A stretch of DNA of 64,000 nt from Streptomyces althioticus (lineage in GTDB: Bacteria > Actinomycetota > Actinomycetes > Streptomycetales > Streptomycetaceae). Location of the stretch: contig BMSW01000009.1 in the NCBI GenBank assembly GCA_014649355.1, positions 62,001-126,000 of the forward strand, written 5' to 3'. The stretch's first letter is position 1, and every line of letters begins with the position of its first letter. The notes under the pieces are model-generated. The model was not told the DNA's origin. It searched no databases and worked only from the letters and a program-made list of their open reading frames with translations. Below are positions 8,748 to 19,044 of this stretch, in pieces. Made by a program: the position numbers and the translations under genes.

Positions 8748-9580
8748 CAGCCCTTCACCGCCCCGGCGAGGAGGGAGCCGGTGATGCGGCGCTGGATGAG
8801 CGCGAACACCAGCAGGGACGGAAGCGTGGCGAGGAACGCGGCGGCGGCCAGCGGGCCGAGGTCGGCGACGCCTTCGGCGCCGATGAAGCGGGTGAGGAGC
8901 ACCGGCAGCGTCTGCTGTTCCGGCGTCTTCAGCAGGACGAGGGCGAAGAAGAACTCGTTCCACGCGGTGACGAACGCGAACAGCGCGGTCGCGGCGATGC
9001 CCGGCGCGAGCAGCGGCACGGTCACCGACACCAGGGTGCGCAGCCGCCCGGCGCCGTCCACGGCCGCCGCCTCCTCCAGCTCGGCCGGCACGGCGCGGAC
9101 GTAGCCGGTGAGCATCCACAGGGCGAAGGGCAGCGACCAGACGACGTGGACCAGCACCAGGCCGGGCAGCGAGTCGATCAGCCGCAGGTTCTTCAGCACC
9201 AGGAACAGCGGGATGATCAGCAGCACGAACGGGAACGCCTGGCTGACGACCACCCAGCCGGTCGCCGCCCGCGCCAGTGCGGAGCGGTGGCGGGCCATGA
9301 CGTAGGCCATGGGGGTGGCCACGGCGACCGCGACGAGGGCGGCGGCGGACGCGGTGAGCAGGGAGTTGAGGGCGGCGCGCAGCAGCGGCTGCTCGTCGAA
9401 GGCCTGACGGAAGTTGGCGAGGGTGGGGTCCTTCGGGATCCAGGTGGGGTGCAGCCCGGCCAGCTCGGTGGCGGGCTTGAACGCGGTGGACGCCAGCCAG
9501 ACGAACGGGAAGGCCAGGAAGACGAGGTACGCGAGCAGGGCCGCGTACTGGCCGGCGCGGGCGGCGGGACGTGTCCTCAA
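8747..9580 (-). CDS. Sugar ABC transporter permease (MalG-like)
   Basis: This 277-residue protein has six hydrophobic segments and the EAA coupling motif ELEEAAAVDGAGRLRTLVSV. It ends LIQRRITGSLLAGAVKG, a typical MalG-type C-terminus. The start is taken as TTG at 9580, which overlaps the stop of the MalF-like gene (TTGA) and has GGGGAGG about 11 nt upstream. No ATG or GTG at a plausible place was seen. Its partner ATPase is not encoded here. In Streptomyces the shared ATPase MsiK commonly energises such importers, which is an inference for this case. Confidence 0.86.
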   Translation of the reverse strand: MRTRPAARAGQYAALLAYLVFLAFPFVWLASTAFKPATELAGLHPTWIPKDPTLANFRQAFDEQPLLRAALNSLLTASAAALVAVAVATPMAYVMARHRSALARAATGWVVVSQAFPFVLLIIPLFLVLKNLRLIDSLPGLVLVHVVWSLPFALWMLTGYVRAVPAELEEAAAVDGAGRLRTLVSVTVPLLAPGIAATALFAFVTAWNEFFFALVLLKTPEQQTLPVLLTRFIGAEGVADLGPLAAAAFLATLPSLLVFALIQRRITGSLLAGAVKG

Positions 9581-10515
9581 CGCTCGTCGCCTCCCCTCAG
9601 CCGCCCCACGAGGAACACGGCGAGCAGCACCGAGATGACGGCGACCATCACACAGCCCATGGCGGCCGCGTAGCCGAACTGCCCGTACCGGAATGCCTCT
9701 TCGTAGGCGAACAGCATGGGCAGGCGGGTGCGTCCGCCGGGGCCGCCGTTGGTGAGCACGTAGACCAGGGCGAAGGAGTTGAAGTTCCAGATGAGGTTGA
9801 GCGCCGTGATGGCGAGGGCGACGGGCCGCAGCGCGGGCCAGGTGACCGTGCGGAAGCGGCGCCAGGCGCCCGCGCCGTCCACGGCCGCGGCCTCGTGCAG
9901 CTCGCGCGGGGTGTTCTGCAGCCCGGCGAGCAGCGCCACCGTGGTCTGCGGCATGCCCGCCCACACGCCGACGACGATCACCGCGGGCAGGGCGGTGGCG
10001 AGTCCGCTCAGCCAGTCCCGGTCGCCGCCGAACCCGAGGTCGCGCAGCGTCTCGTTGAGGATGCCGGCGTCCGGGTTGTAGGTGAGGCGCCACATGATGC
10101 CGACGACCACCTCGGGCATGGCCCAGGGCACGATCGCCAGGGCGCGGGCCGCCCAGCGCAGCCGCAGGTCCTGGTTGAGCAGCAGGGCGAGGCCGAGCGC
10201 CAGCAGGAACTGCGGGACCGTCACGCCGACCGCCCACACCAGCCCGATGCGGAACGACTCCCAGAACAAGGTGTCCTGGAGCAGGTCCTGGAAGTTCAGC
10301 GTGCCGATCCAGCGGGTCGGCTCGGTACGGCCGGACTGGGCGTCGGTGAAGGCCAGCATGATCCCGTACAGCAGCGGGCCGACGCTGAGCACCAGGATCG
10401 GGATCAGCGCGGGCAGCACCAGGAACCACGGGCCGTGGTCGACGGCACGCCGCCCGGGGCGGGCGGGGCCGGGCGCGCGGGGCGCGGACCTCCTCGCCTC
10501 GGTCACCGACGTCAC
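9577..10515 (-). CDS. Sugar ABC transporter permease (MalF-like)
   Basis: This 312-residue membrane protein has a first helix WFLVLPALIPILVLSVGPLLYGI and the coupling motif ELHEAAAVDGAGAWRRFRTV. It is the first gene of the importer operon (permease, permease, binding protein). The GTG at 10515 is preferred because AAAGGGG lies 8 nt upstream; an in-frame ATG at 10554 has no ribosome site. It is divergent from the kinase-like gene at 10685, so the promoter lies between 10516 and 10684. Confidence 0.86.
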   Translation of the reverse strand: MTSVTEARRSAPRAPGPARPGRRAVDHGPWFLVLPALIPILVLSVGPLLYGIMLAFTDAQSGRTEPTRWIGTLNFQDLLQDTLFWESFRIGLVWAVGVTVPQFLLALGLALLLNQDLRLRWAARALAIVPWAMPEVVVGIMWRLTYNPDAGILNETLRDLGFGGDRDWLSGLATALPAVIVVGVWAGMPQTTVALLAGLQNTPRELHEAAAVDGAGAWRRFRTVTWPALRPVALAITALNLIWNFNSFALVYVLTNGGPGGRTRLPMLFAYEEAFRYGQFGYAAAMGCVMVAVISVLLAVFLVGRLRGGDER

Positions 10516-10684
10516 GGCATCAGCCCCTTTGCGGGTGGGGGTGGGCCCGGCCATGGTCGTGAACACGACAGCGGACGTCAAGGGGCCACGCACACCGCCC
10601 GACCTGTGCGAATGCGAGACTGACCGGCGAACGGCCGGACGGAGGCGCCCGGCGGGGCCCGGGACGGACACGGAGGCGGAAGCG

Positions 10685-11548
10685 ATGGACGAGGCGCGGG
10701 CGCGGGAGGTTCTTCAGGCCGCGGGGGTGCTGCCCGGGGGTGCCGGGGACGCGCGGCTGCTGGCGCTCGGCGAGAACGCGGTGTTCGCCGCCGGGGACCT
10801 GGCGGTGAAGGTGGGCCGGGACGCGGAGCTGCTGGAGCGGGCCCGCCGCGAACTGGCCGTCGCCGGATGGCTGGCCGAGCAGGGCGTGCCGGCCGTGCGT
10901 CCCGCCGTGTCCGAGGCGCTGCTGGTGGAGGGGCATCCGGTCACCGTGTGGCACCGGCTGCCCGACCCGGTGCGGCCCACGGAGCCGAAGGACCTCGCCG
11001 TGCTGCTGCGGCAGGTGCACGCGCTGCCCCCGCCTCCCTTCGCCCTGCCGCCCCGCTCGCTGCTGGACGGTGTCGAGCGCTGGCTGCGGCTCGCGGGCGA
11101 CGCGGTCGACCCGGAGGACGCGGCCTATCTGCGCGAACGGCGCGACGGCTTCGCGGCGGCCGCCGCCGCGCTGACGCCCCGGCTGCCGCGCGGGCCGATC
11201 CACGGCGACGCGCTGCCGCGCAACGTGCACGTCGGGCCGGACGGTCCGGTGCTGATCGACCTGGAGACCTTCTCCTCGGACCTGCGCGAGCACGACCTGG
11301 TGGTGATGGCCCTCTCCCACGACCGCTACGGCCTGCCGGACGAGGCGTACGCCTCCTTCACCGGGACCTACGGCTGGGACGTGCGCGAGTGGGAGGGGTG
11401 TGCGGTGCTGCGCGGGGCGCGGGAGACCGCCAGCTGCGCCTGGGTCGCCCAGCACGCCCCGGGCAATCCCAAGGCCCTGGCCGAGTTCCGCCGCCGGGTG
11501 GCGTCCCTGCGGGACGGGGACGAGACGGTGCGCTGGTACCCGTTCTGA
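10685..11548 (+). CDS. APH/choline-kinase-fold phosphotransferase
   Basis: This 287-residue protein has the aminoglycoside-phosphotransferase fold. It shows an ATP-binding Lys (LAVKV, about residue 42), the catalytic loop IHGDALPRN (Asp about 175, Asn about 180) and the metal-binding Asp in VLIDLET (about 192). The motifs are intact, so it is probably an active small-molecule kinase, but the family is broad (aminoglycosides, homoserine, sugars, choline) and the substrate is unknown. GGAGG lies upstream of the ATG. It is divergent from the sugar importer, so a sugar substrate is possible but unproven. Confidence 0.82.
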   Translation: MDEARAREVLQAAGVLPGGAGDARLLALGENAVFAAGDLAVKVGRDAELLERARRELAVAGWLAEQGVPAVRPAVSEALLVEGHPVTVWHRLPDPVRPTEPKDLAVLLRQVHALPPPPFALPPRSLLDGVERWLRLAGDAVDPEDAAYLRERRDGFAAAAAALTPRLPRGPIHGDALPRNVHVGPDGPVLIDLETFSSDLREHDLVVMALSHDRYGLPDEAYASFTGTYGWDVREWEGCAVLRGARETASCAWVAQHAPGNPKALAEFRRRVASLRDGDETVRWYPF

Positions 11549-11666
11549 GCGGATCCCACGGCCCTCGGGGCTCTCGCCCGGCTCGTCCGGCGCGCGTGCA
11601 ACCTCCGGGCACACGCTCCCGTACTGCTCGCCGTCCTCCTGTGCCCTGCGGCTGCACGCGCCGCAC

Positions 11667-11681
11667 CCCGCCCGCGGCGGG
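11667..11681. terminator. Small GC hairpin between convergent genes
   Basis: CCCGCC (11667-11672) and GGCGGG (11676-11681) pair around a 3-nt loop in the 195-bp gap between the convergent kinase-like and exonuclease genes. The stem is only 6 bp, so terminator function is tentative. Confidence 0.35.
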
Positions 11682-11743
11682 CCGAAGGCGCACGGCACCT
11701 CACCGCCGCCCGGTCCGGGCCGAGGGCCCCGGGTGAGCGCGGG

Positions 11744-12466
11744 TCAGACCGGCTCCTCCGCCGGCGCGCGCAGCGGCCAGGTGCCGTCGACGAGGGCGGC
11801 CGGGTCGCCCTTGCGGCGCAGGAAGTCCTGGAAGTCCGCCGCCCAGGCCGCGTACCACTCGATCTGACGGCGGTGCAGCTCCGCCGGGCCGAGGGCCGCC
11901 ACCTTCGGGTGGCGGTCGGCTATCGCGCAGGCCAGGCGGGCGGCGGCGAGGGCGTCGGCCGTCGCGTCGTGCGCCGCGTCGAGGCGGACGCCGTACTCCG
12001 CGCAGACCGCCTCGAGGGTGCGCTTGCCGCGGCGGTAGCGGTCGACGGCCCGGTCGATGGTGTACGGGTCGATCACCGGGCCCGGGGCGGCGCCGCCCAG
12101 GCGGTCGCTCAGCGAGGGCAGTCCGTACCGCCGCAGCTCGGCGGAGAGCAGGCTCAGGTCGAACGAGGCGTTGTAGGCGACGACCGGGACGCCGGTCTTC
12201 CAGTAGGCGGCGAGGACGCCGGCGATGGCGTCGGCCACCTGGTCGGCGGGGCGGCCCTCGGCGGCCGCGCGCTCGCCGCTGATGCCGTGGACCGCGACCG
12301 CGTCGGCGGGGATCGGCACGCCCGGATCGGCCAGCCACTCCCGGCGCCCCAGCGTCTCCCCCGCTCGGAGCTCGATCACGGCTCCCGTGACGATCCGCGC
12401 CTCGCGCGGATCCGTCCCCGTCGTCTCCAGATCGAAGCCGATCAGCAGCTCCCGGTGCCAGCCCAT
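11744..12466 (-). CDS. DnaQ-like DEDDh 3'-5' exonuclease
   Basis: This 240-residue protein has all exonuclease motifs: ExoI FDLETTGTD, ExoII VVAYNASFDLSLL and ExoIII AHDATADALAA, with the His typical of the DEDDh class. The family removes 3' nucleotides from DNA or RNA. Stand-alone members in Streptomyces are annotated as DNA polymerase III epsilon-like, but a replication role is not shown by sequence. The ATG at 12466 has AAGGGGGG upstream. It is followed by a convergent gene and preceded on the same strand by the SAV2148-type gene, 132 bp away. Confidence 0.88.
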   Translation of the reverse strand: MGWHRELLIGFDLETTGTDPREARIVTGAVIELRAGETLGRREWLADPGVPIPADAVAVHGISGERAAAEGRPADQVADAIAGVLAAYWKTGVPVVAYNASFDLSLLSAELRRYGLPSLSDRLGGAAPGPVIDPYTIDRAVDRYRRGKRTLEAVCAEYGVRLDAAHDATADALAAARLACAIADRHPKVAALGPAELHRRQIEWYAAWAADFQDFLRRKGDPAALVDGTWPLRAPAEEPV

Positions 12467-12598
12467 GGGCTGCCCCCCTTCTGTGCGGTGCGTTCCCCCA
12501 GTGGCTTCACCCTCGCACGCGCCACTGACAACCAGAGGATCGCATTCCGTTTCCAGGGCGGACCGGGCGGCCCCCGCACCCCACACGGATCCGGCGGT

Positions 12599-13840
12599 TC
12601 AGGACACCGGCCGCGAATCCGCCCACATCTGCTCGAACTCCTCGCGGTAGGTGGGGAAGAGACCGCCCTCCTCGATCTCGCCCGGCTTGACCACCTTCGT
12701 CCCGTTGCGCAGGACCAGTACCGGAGCCTCCATGCCGCGGGTGCGGCGCAGGTGGTTCTGCACCACGGCGATGCCGTCGGAGCCGTCCCCGTCCACCAGG
12801 TACGCCGTGCAGCGCGGCGTCTCGTCGTAGACCTGGATCTCGAAGGCGCCCGGGTCGCGCAGCCGCGACCGCACGCGGCGCATGTGGAGGATGTTCATCT
12901 CCACCGACCGGCCCAGCTCGCCCCGCTTGATGCCCAGTTCGCGCTCGCGCCGCTTGACCGCGCTGGAGGCCGGGTTGAGGAACAGCAGCCGCACCCGGCA
13001 GCCGGACTCGGCGAGCCGCACCAGCCGGCGGCCCGAGAAGTTCTGCACGAGCAGGTTCAGGCCGATGCCGATGGCGTCGAGCCTGCGCGCACCGCCGAAT
13101 ATGTCCTCGGCGGGGAACTGCCGCAGCAGCCGCACCCGGTCCGGGTGCACCGCGACCACGTCCGCGTACCGGTCCCCGACCAGGTCCTCGACCGCGTCCA
13201 CCGGAAGCCGTCGCGCCGAGGGCACGTCGCCGCCCGCGCCGAGCATCTCCAGCAGCCGCGCGGAGGCCCGCTCCGCCTGGTTCAGCACCGCCTCGGACAG
13301 CGCCCGGTTGCGGGAGACCACGTTGCGGGTGACCTCCAGCTCGTCCAGGGCCAGCTCGACGTCCCGGCGGTCGTCGAAGTACGGCTCGAAGCACGGCCAG
13401 TGCTGCACCATCAGCTCGCGCAGCTGCGGCAGGGTGAGGAACGACAGCACGTTGTCGTCGGCGGGATCGAGCAGATAGCCCTTGCGGCGGCTGACCTCGC
13501 GCACGGCGACCGCGCGCTGCACCCACTCCTGCCCGGCGGGCCCGGCGGCGGCCACCACCCAGTCGTCGCCGTGCACGGGCTCGTAGATCGGGCGCAGCAC
13601 GGCGGCCACGACCGCGCGCAGCCGCTGCTCGACCAGGTTCAGCCAGATGTAGGCGCGGCCGGCCCGCTGCGCGCGCGTGCGCACCTCGCGCCAGGCGTCC
13701 GCGCCCCAGTCCAGCTCCGGTCCGATCGAACCCGCGTCCATCGGCCGTGCCAGGGACACCGCACCGGGCGGGACGTCCGTGGAGCCGCTCCCCTCGTGAC
13801 CCTCGTCACCAGGGGGCAGTTCCAGCCCTCCCGAGCCCAC
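12599..13840 (-). CDS. SAV2148-type HEPN-domain protein
   Basis: This 413-residue protein is strongly reminiscent of a conserved Streptomyces family. Recognisable blocks include AYIWLNLVEQRLRAVVAAVL, LDPADDNVLSFLTLPQLREL and FPTYREEFEQMWADSRPVS at the C-terminus. HEPN proteins often bind or cut RNA through an R-N-x(3)-H motif; the nearest match here, RNVVSRN near residue 172, lacks the His, so nuclease activity is doubtful. The start is taken as GTG at 13840 (GGAAGG about 10 nt upstream; the family begins MGSGGLELPPGDEG). It is divergent from treX. Function is unknown. Confidence 0.8.
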   Translation of the reverse strand: MGSGGLELPPGDEGHEGSGSTDVPPGAVSLARPMDAGSIGPELDWGADAWREVRTRAQRAGRAYIWLNLVEQRLRAVVAAVLRPIYEPVHGDDWVVAAAGPAGQEWVQRAVAVREVSRRKGYLLDPADDNVLSFLTLPQLRELMVQHWPCFEPYFDDRRDVELALDELEVTRNVVSRNRALSEAVLNQAERASARLLEMLGAGGDVPSARRLPVDAVEDLVGDRYADVVAVHPDRVRLLRQFPAEDIFGGARRLDAIGIGLNLLVQNFSGRRLVRLAESGCRVRLLFLNPASSAVKRRERELGIKRGELGRSVEMNILHMRRVRSRLRDPGAFEIQVYDETPRCTAYLVDGDGSDGIAVVQNHLRRTRGMEAPVLVLRNGTKVVKPGEIEEGGLFPTYREEFEQMWADSRPVS

Positions 13841-14151
13841 CCGCGCACCGCCTTCCAGTCCCCCGAGCACTCCCCGTCCAACGATCAAGGAGAGTACTCC
13901 GCATGCGGTGCGTGATGCAGCCCGATGGACAGGGTCGTTTCCCAACTTCCCCCGACCAAGCGACCGTTCCGCTCTCGGCGGTCCGGCGAGTGAGCAGGTT
14001 CATAGCGGAAATCCCGGGAGGTGCGGCCGGCCGCGGCCGGGGCATGGGTAGGAGGTGGACCCGCCCTTGATCCCGCCCGTTCGGGGAGACACGGGGACAC
14101 TCGGAGCCAAGGCGTCCCCACCGGCGCCGTACACCTGAAAGAGTCGTGTCC
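13841..14151. other. Divergent regulatory region (311 bp) between SAV2148-type gene and treX
   Basis: The region lies between the minus-strand GTG at 13840 and the plus-strand ATG at 14152. GAAAGAG at 14137-14143 is the treX ribosome-binding site, 8 nt from the ATG. I see no hairpin, repeat or gene that stands out. The promoters of both genes are expected here but could not be assigned. Confidence 0.45.
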
Positions 14152-16290
<2,139 letters not shown>

Positions 16291-16302
16291 GGGCTGCTTT
16301 CC

Positions 16303-16366
16303 CTGGGGCTCCGCCCCAGACCCCGCTCCTCGAACGCCGGAGGGGCTGATTTCAGCCCCTCCGGCG
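16303..16366 (+). terminator. Double hairpin after treX, including a perfect 15-bp stem
   Basis: CTGGGGC-TCC-GCCCCAG (16303-16319) is followed by a perfect inverted repeat with arms CGCCGGAGGGGCTGA (16335-16349) and TCAGCCCCTCCGGCG (16352-16366). The same kind of sequence (GGGGCTCCGCCCCAGACCCC next to an inverted repeat) is common between Streptomyces genes. It is probably a strong terminator and may also be a dispersed repeat family. Confidence 0.8.
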
Positions 16367-16437
16367 TGGGGGCAGCGCCCCCGCCCGAACGGAGCAGCGA
16401 TGGCACGAGACGCTGCTGCGCGGGTACGTACGTCCCC

Positions 16438-18813
16438 ATGACCTCTGAGCGCCCCGCCCCCGCAGTCCCGACGGCCACCTACCGGCTCCAGCTCCAGCCC
16501 GCCTTCCCCTTCCAGGCAGCCGCCGAAGCCGTCCCGTACCTGGCCTCGCTCGGCGTGTCCCACCTCCACCTCTCCCCCGTCCTGGAGGCGGTGCCCGGCT
16601 CGCAGCACGGCTACGACGTCGTGGACCCCACGCGCGTACGGGAGGAGCTGGGCGGCGAGGAGGGGCTGCGGGAGCTGTCCCGCACCGCGCGGCGGCACGG
16701 GCTCGGGCTGGTGCTGGACATCGTCCCGAACCACATGGCGATGTCCCCGCGCCACAACCCGGCCCTGTGGGAGGTGCTGCGCGACGGCCCGTCCTCGCGC
16801 CGGGCCCGCTGGTTCGACATCGACTGGGAGGCGCAGGGCGGGCAGGTGCTGCTGCCGGTGCTCGGCGGGCCGCTCGGCGAGGTGGCGGACGAGCTCAAGG
16901 TCGACGGGGACGTCCTGCGCTACTACGACCACGCCTTCCCGCTGCGCGAGGGCACGGCCTCCCTGCCGCTGCCGCAGCTGCTGGACGCGCAGTGGTACCG
17001 GCCCGTGTGGTGGCGGCTGGCCCGCACCGAGTTGAACTACCGCCGGTTCTTCAGCATCTCCGAGCTGATCGGGGTGCGGGTGGAAGACCCCGAGGTGTTC
17101 GAGGCGACGCACGCGAAGATCCTGGAACTGCTGCACGAAGGGGTGGTCGACGGGCTGCGCGTGGACCACCCGGACGGACTCGCCGACCCCGGCGGCTATC
17201 TGCGGCGGCTGCACGAGGCGACGGGGGACCGCTGGACGGTGGTGGAGAAGATCCTCGCCGACGGCGAGGCGCTGCCCTCCTCCTGGCCCGTCGCCGGCAC
17301 CACCGGCTACGACGCCCTGCGCCACGTCGACGGGCTGTTCCTGGACCCGGGCGGGTTCGGGGAGCTGGCGGACCGCTACCGGGCTCACGCGGCCCCGCAG
17401 ACGGACCGGGGCGGCGACTGGGACGCCACGGTGCGGCGGGCCGCGTACAAGGTGCTCACGCACGAGCTGGCCACCGAGCTGGACCGTCTCACCCGGGTGG
17501 CGCGGCGGCTGTGCGCGACCGCCCCCGAGACCGCGCTGCGGGACCGCGCGCCCTGGGCGCTGCGCACCGCGCTGACGGAGCTGCTGGTGCGGCTGGAGGT
17601 GTACCGGCCCTACTCCCCCGAGGACGCGGCCACGGTGGTGACCGAGGAGGCGGCGGCCGAGGCCAGGCGCGCGTTCGCCGTCCCGGAGGAGGCGGGCGCG
17701 GTCGACGTCGTACGGGACCTGCTGCTCGGGCGGTACGGGGACGGGCCCGCGTACGTGGAGTTCCGTACGCGGTTCGCGCAGACGGCGTCGGCGCTGCGGG
17801 CCAAGTCCGTGGAGGACACGGCGTTCTACCGCTACGTGCCGCTGCTGTCGGCGACGGAGGTGGGCGGCGAGCCGGGCGACCCGGCGGTGGAGCCGGACCG
17901 CTTCCACGCGTACTGCGCGCGCGTCCAGCGCGACTGGCCGGCCACCGGGACGGTGCTCTCCACGCACGACGCGAAGCGCAGCGCGGACGTGCGGGCGGCG
18001 CTGCACGTGCTCACCGAGTGCCCGGGGCGCTGGGCGGACGTCGTCGCGGAGGCGTCCCACGCCGGGGAGGCGGTGCCCGACGGGCAGACGGCGTGGGCGG
18101 CCTGGCAGACGGTGTTCGGGCTCGGCCCGGCCGAGGAGGAGCGGGTGCGGGCGGCGCTGCTGAAGCATGTGCGTGAGGCGGGCCTGTTCACCAGCTGGAC
18201 GGAGCAGGAGCCGTCGTACGAGGAGGCGGTGGCGCGGTTCGTGGCGGCGGGTCCGTGCGGGGTGCCGGGGCGGAAGGCCGCGGAGCTGCGGGAGGCGCTG
18301 GAGCCGCACATCCGGGCGAACGTGCTGAGCGCGGCGCTGGTGCATCTGACGATGCCGGGGGTGCCCGACGTGTACCAGGGCACGGAGCGTGAGTACCGGG
18401 CGCTGGTCGACCCGGACAACCGCCGGCCCCCGCGGTTCGGCGAGGACGGCGGGGACGGCGGGGACGGCGGGGACGGCGGGGAGAAGGAGGCGGTGACCCG
18501 GGCGGCGCTGGCGCTGCGGGCGCGGCGGCCGGAGGTCTTCGGCGCGACGGCGTCGTACGAGCCGCTGACGGCCGAGGGTCCGGCGGCGGGCCACTGCCTG
18601 GCGTTCGTCCGCTCCGGCGCGGTGGTCACGGCGGTGACCCGGCTGTCCCTGCGTCTCGCGGAGGCGGGCGGCTGGGGTGACACGCGGCTGCCGCTGCCGC
18701 CGGGACGGTGGGCCGATGTCCGGGACTCCGGGCGGGAGTTCGAGGGGGGCGTGCGGGTGGCGGAGCTGTTCGCCGCGTCGCCGGTGGCGCTGCTGGAGCG
18801 GGTGCCCGAGTGA
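16438..18813 (+). CDS. treY: Maltooligosyltrehalose synthase (TreY, GH13)
   Basis: This 791-residue enzyme converts the reducing-end alpha-1,4 bond of maltodextrins into the alpha,alpha-1,1 bond of maltooligosyltrehalose. The N-terminus TATYRLQL and LSPVLEAVPGSQHGYDV are diagnostic. Further motifs are DIVPNHM (about 94), GLRVDHPDGL with nucleophile Asp (about 243), VVEKIL with Glu (about 270) and LSTHDAKRSADVR. The later VPDVYQGTE and DPDNRRPP are also typical. A four-fold Asp-Gly-Gly repeat follows DPDNRRPP and is unusual. The ATG at 16438 begins a family-like N-terminus. It acts with TreX (upstream) and TreZ (23823). Confidence 0.93.
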   Translation: MTSERPAPAVPTATYRLQLQPAFPFQAAAEAVPYLASLGVSHLHLSPVLEAVPGSQHGYDVVDPTRVREELGGEEGLRELSRTARRHGLGLVLDIVPNHMAMSPRHNPALWEVLRDGPSSRRARWFDIDWEAQGGQVLLPVLGGPLGEVADELKVDGDVLRYYDHAFPLREGTASLPLPQLLDAQWYRPVWWRLARTELNYRRFFSISELIGVRVEDPEVFEATHAKILELLHEGVVDGLRVDHPDGLADPGGYLRRLHEATGDRWTVVEKILADGEALPSSWPVAGTTGYDALRHVDGLFLDPGGFGELADRYRAHAAPQTDRGGDWDATVRRAAYKVLTHELATELDRLTRVARRLCATAPETALRDRAPWALRTALTELLVRLEVYRPYSPEDAATVVTEEAAAEARRAFAVPEEAGAVDVVRDLLLGRYGDGPAYVEFRTRFAQTASALRAKSVEDTAFYRYVPLLSATEVGGEPGDPAVEPDRFHAYCARVQRDWPATGTVLSTHDAKRSADVRAALHVLTECPGRWADVVAEASHAGEAVPDGQTAWAAWQTVFGLGPAEEERVRAALLKHVREAGLFTSWTEQEPSYEEAVARFVAAGPCGVPGRKAAELREALEPHIRANVLSAALVHLTMPGVPDVYQGTEREYRALVDPDNRRPPRFGEDGGDGGDGGDGGEKEAVTRAALALRARRPEVFGATASYEPLTAEGPAAGHCLAFVRSGAVVTAVTRLSLRLAEAGGWGDTRLPLPPGRWADVRDSGREFEGGVRVAELFAASPVALLERVPE
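18445..18480 (+). repeat. Four tandem copies of a 9-bp unit inside treY
   Basis: GACGGCGGG is repeated four times without change and encodes (Asp-Gly-Gly)4 just after the DPDNRRPPRFGED segment. Because the unit is 9 bp, gain or loss of copies would keep the frame. It is probably a surface-loop length polymorphism. Confidence 0.85.
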
Positions 18814-19044
18814 CGGTGGTTCCGACTGTGGGGGCGCTGTGCGGGGTCGGTGCCGGGTCGGCGCCGGGTCGGCGCACGGCCGATGCGGACCCGTGGGACG
18901 CGGGGCGGGCGCGGGACGGCCGACGTGCGGGAAGAAGGCCGCGGCGTGCCTTTGAGCGCCCCCGGGCGGCTCCCCCGCACCGCCCTTGACACCGTCTCGC
19001 GGCCGTGGGGTACTGCGCAGTGCGAGTGCGGGCGGTGACGGGGG

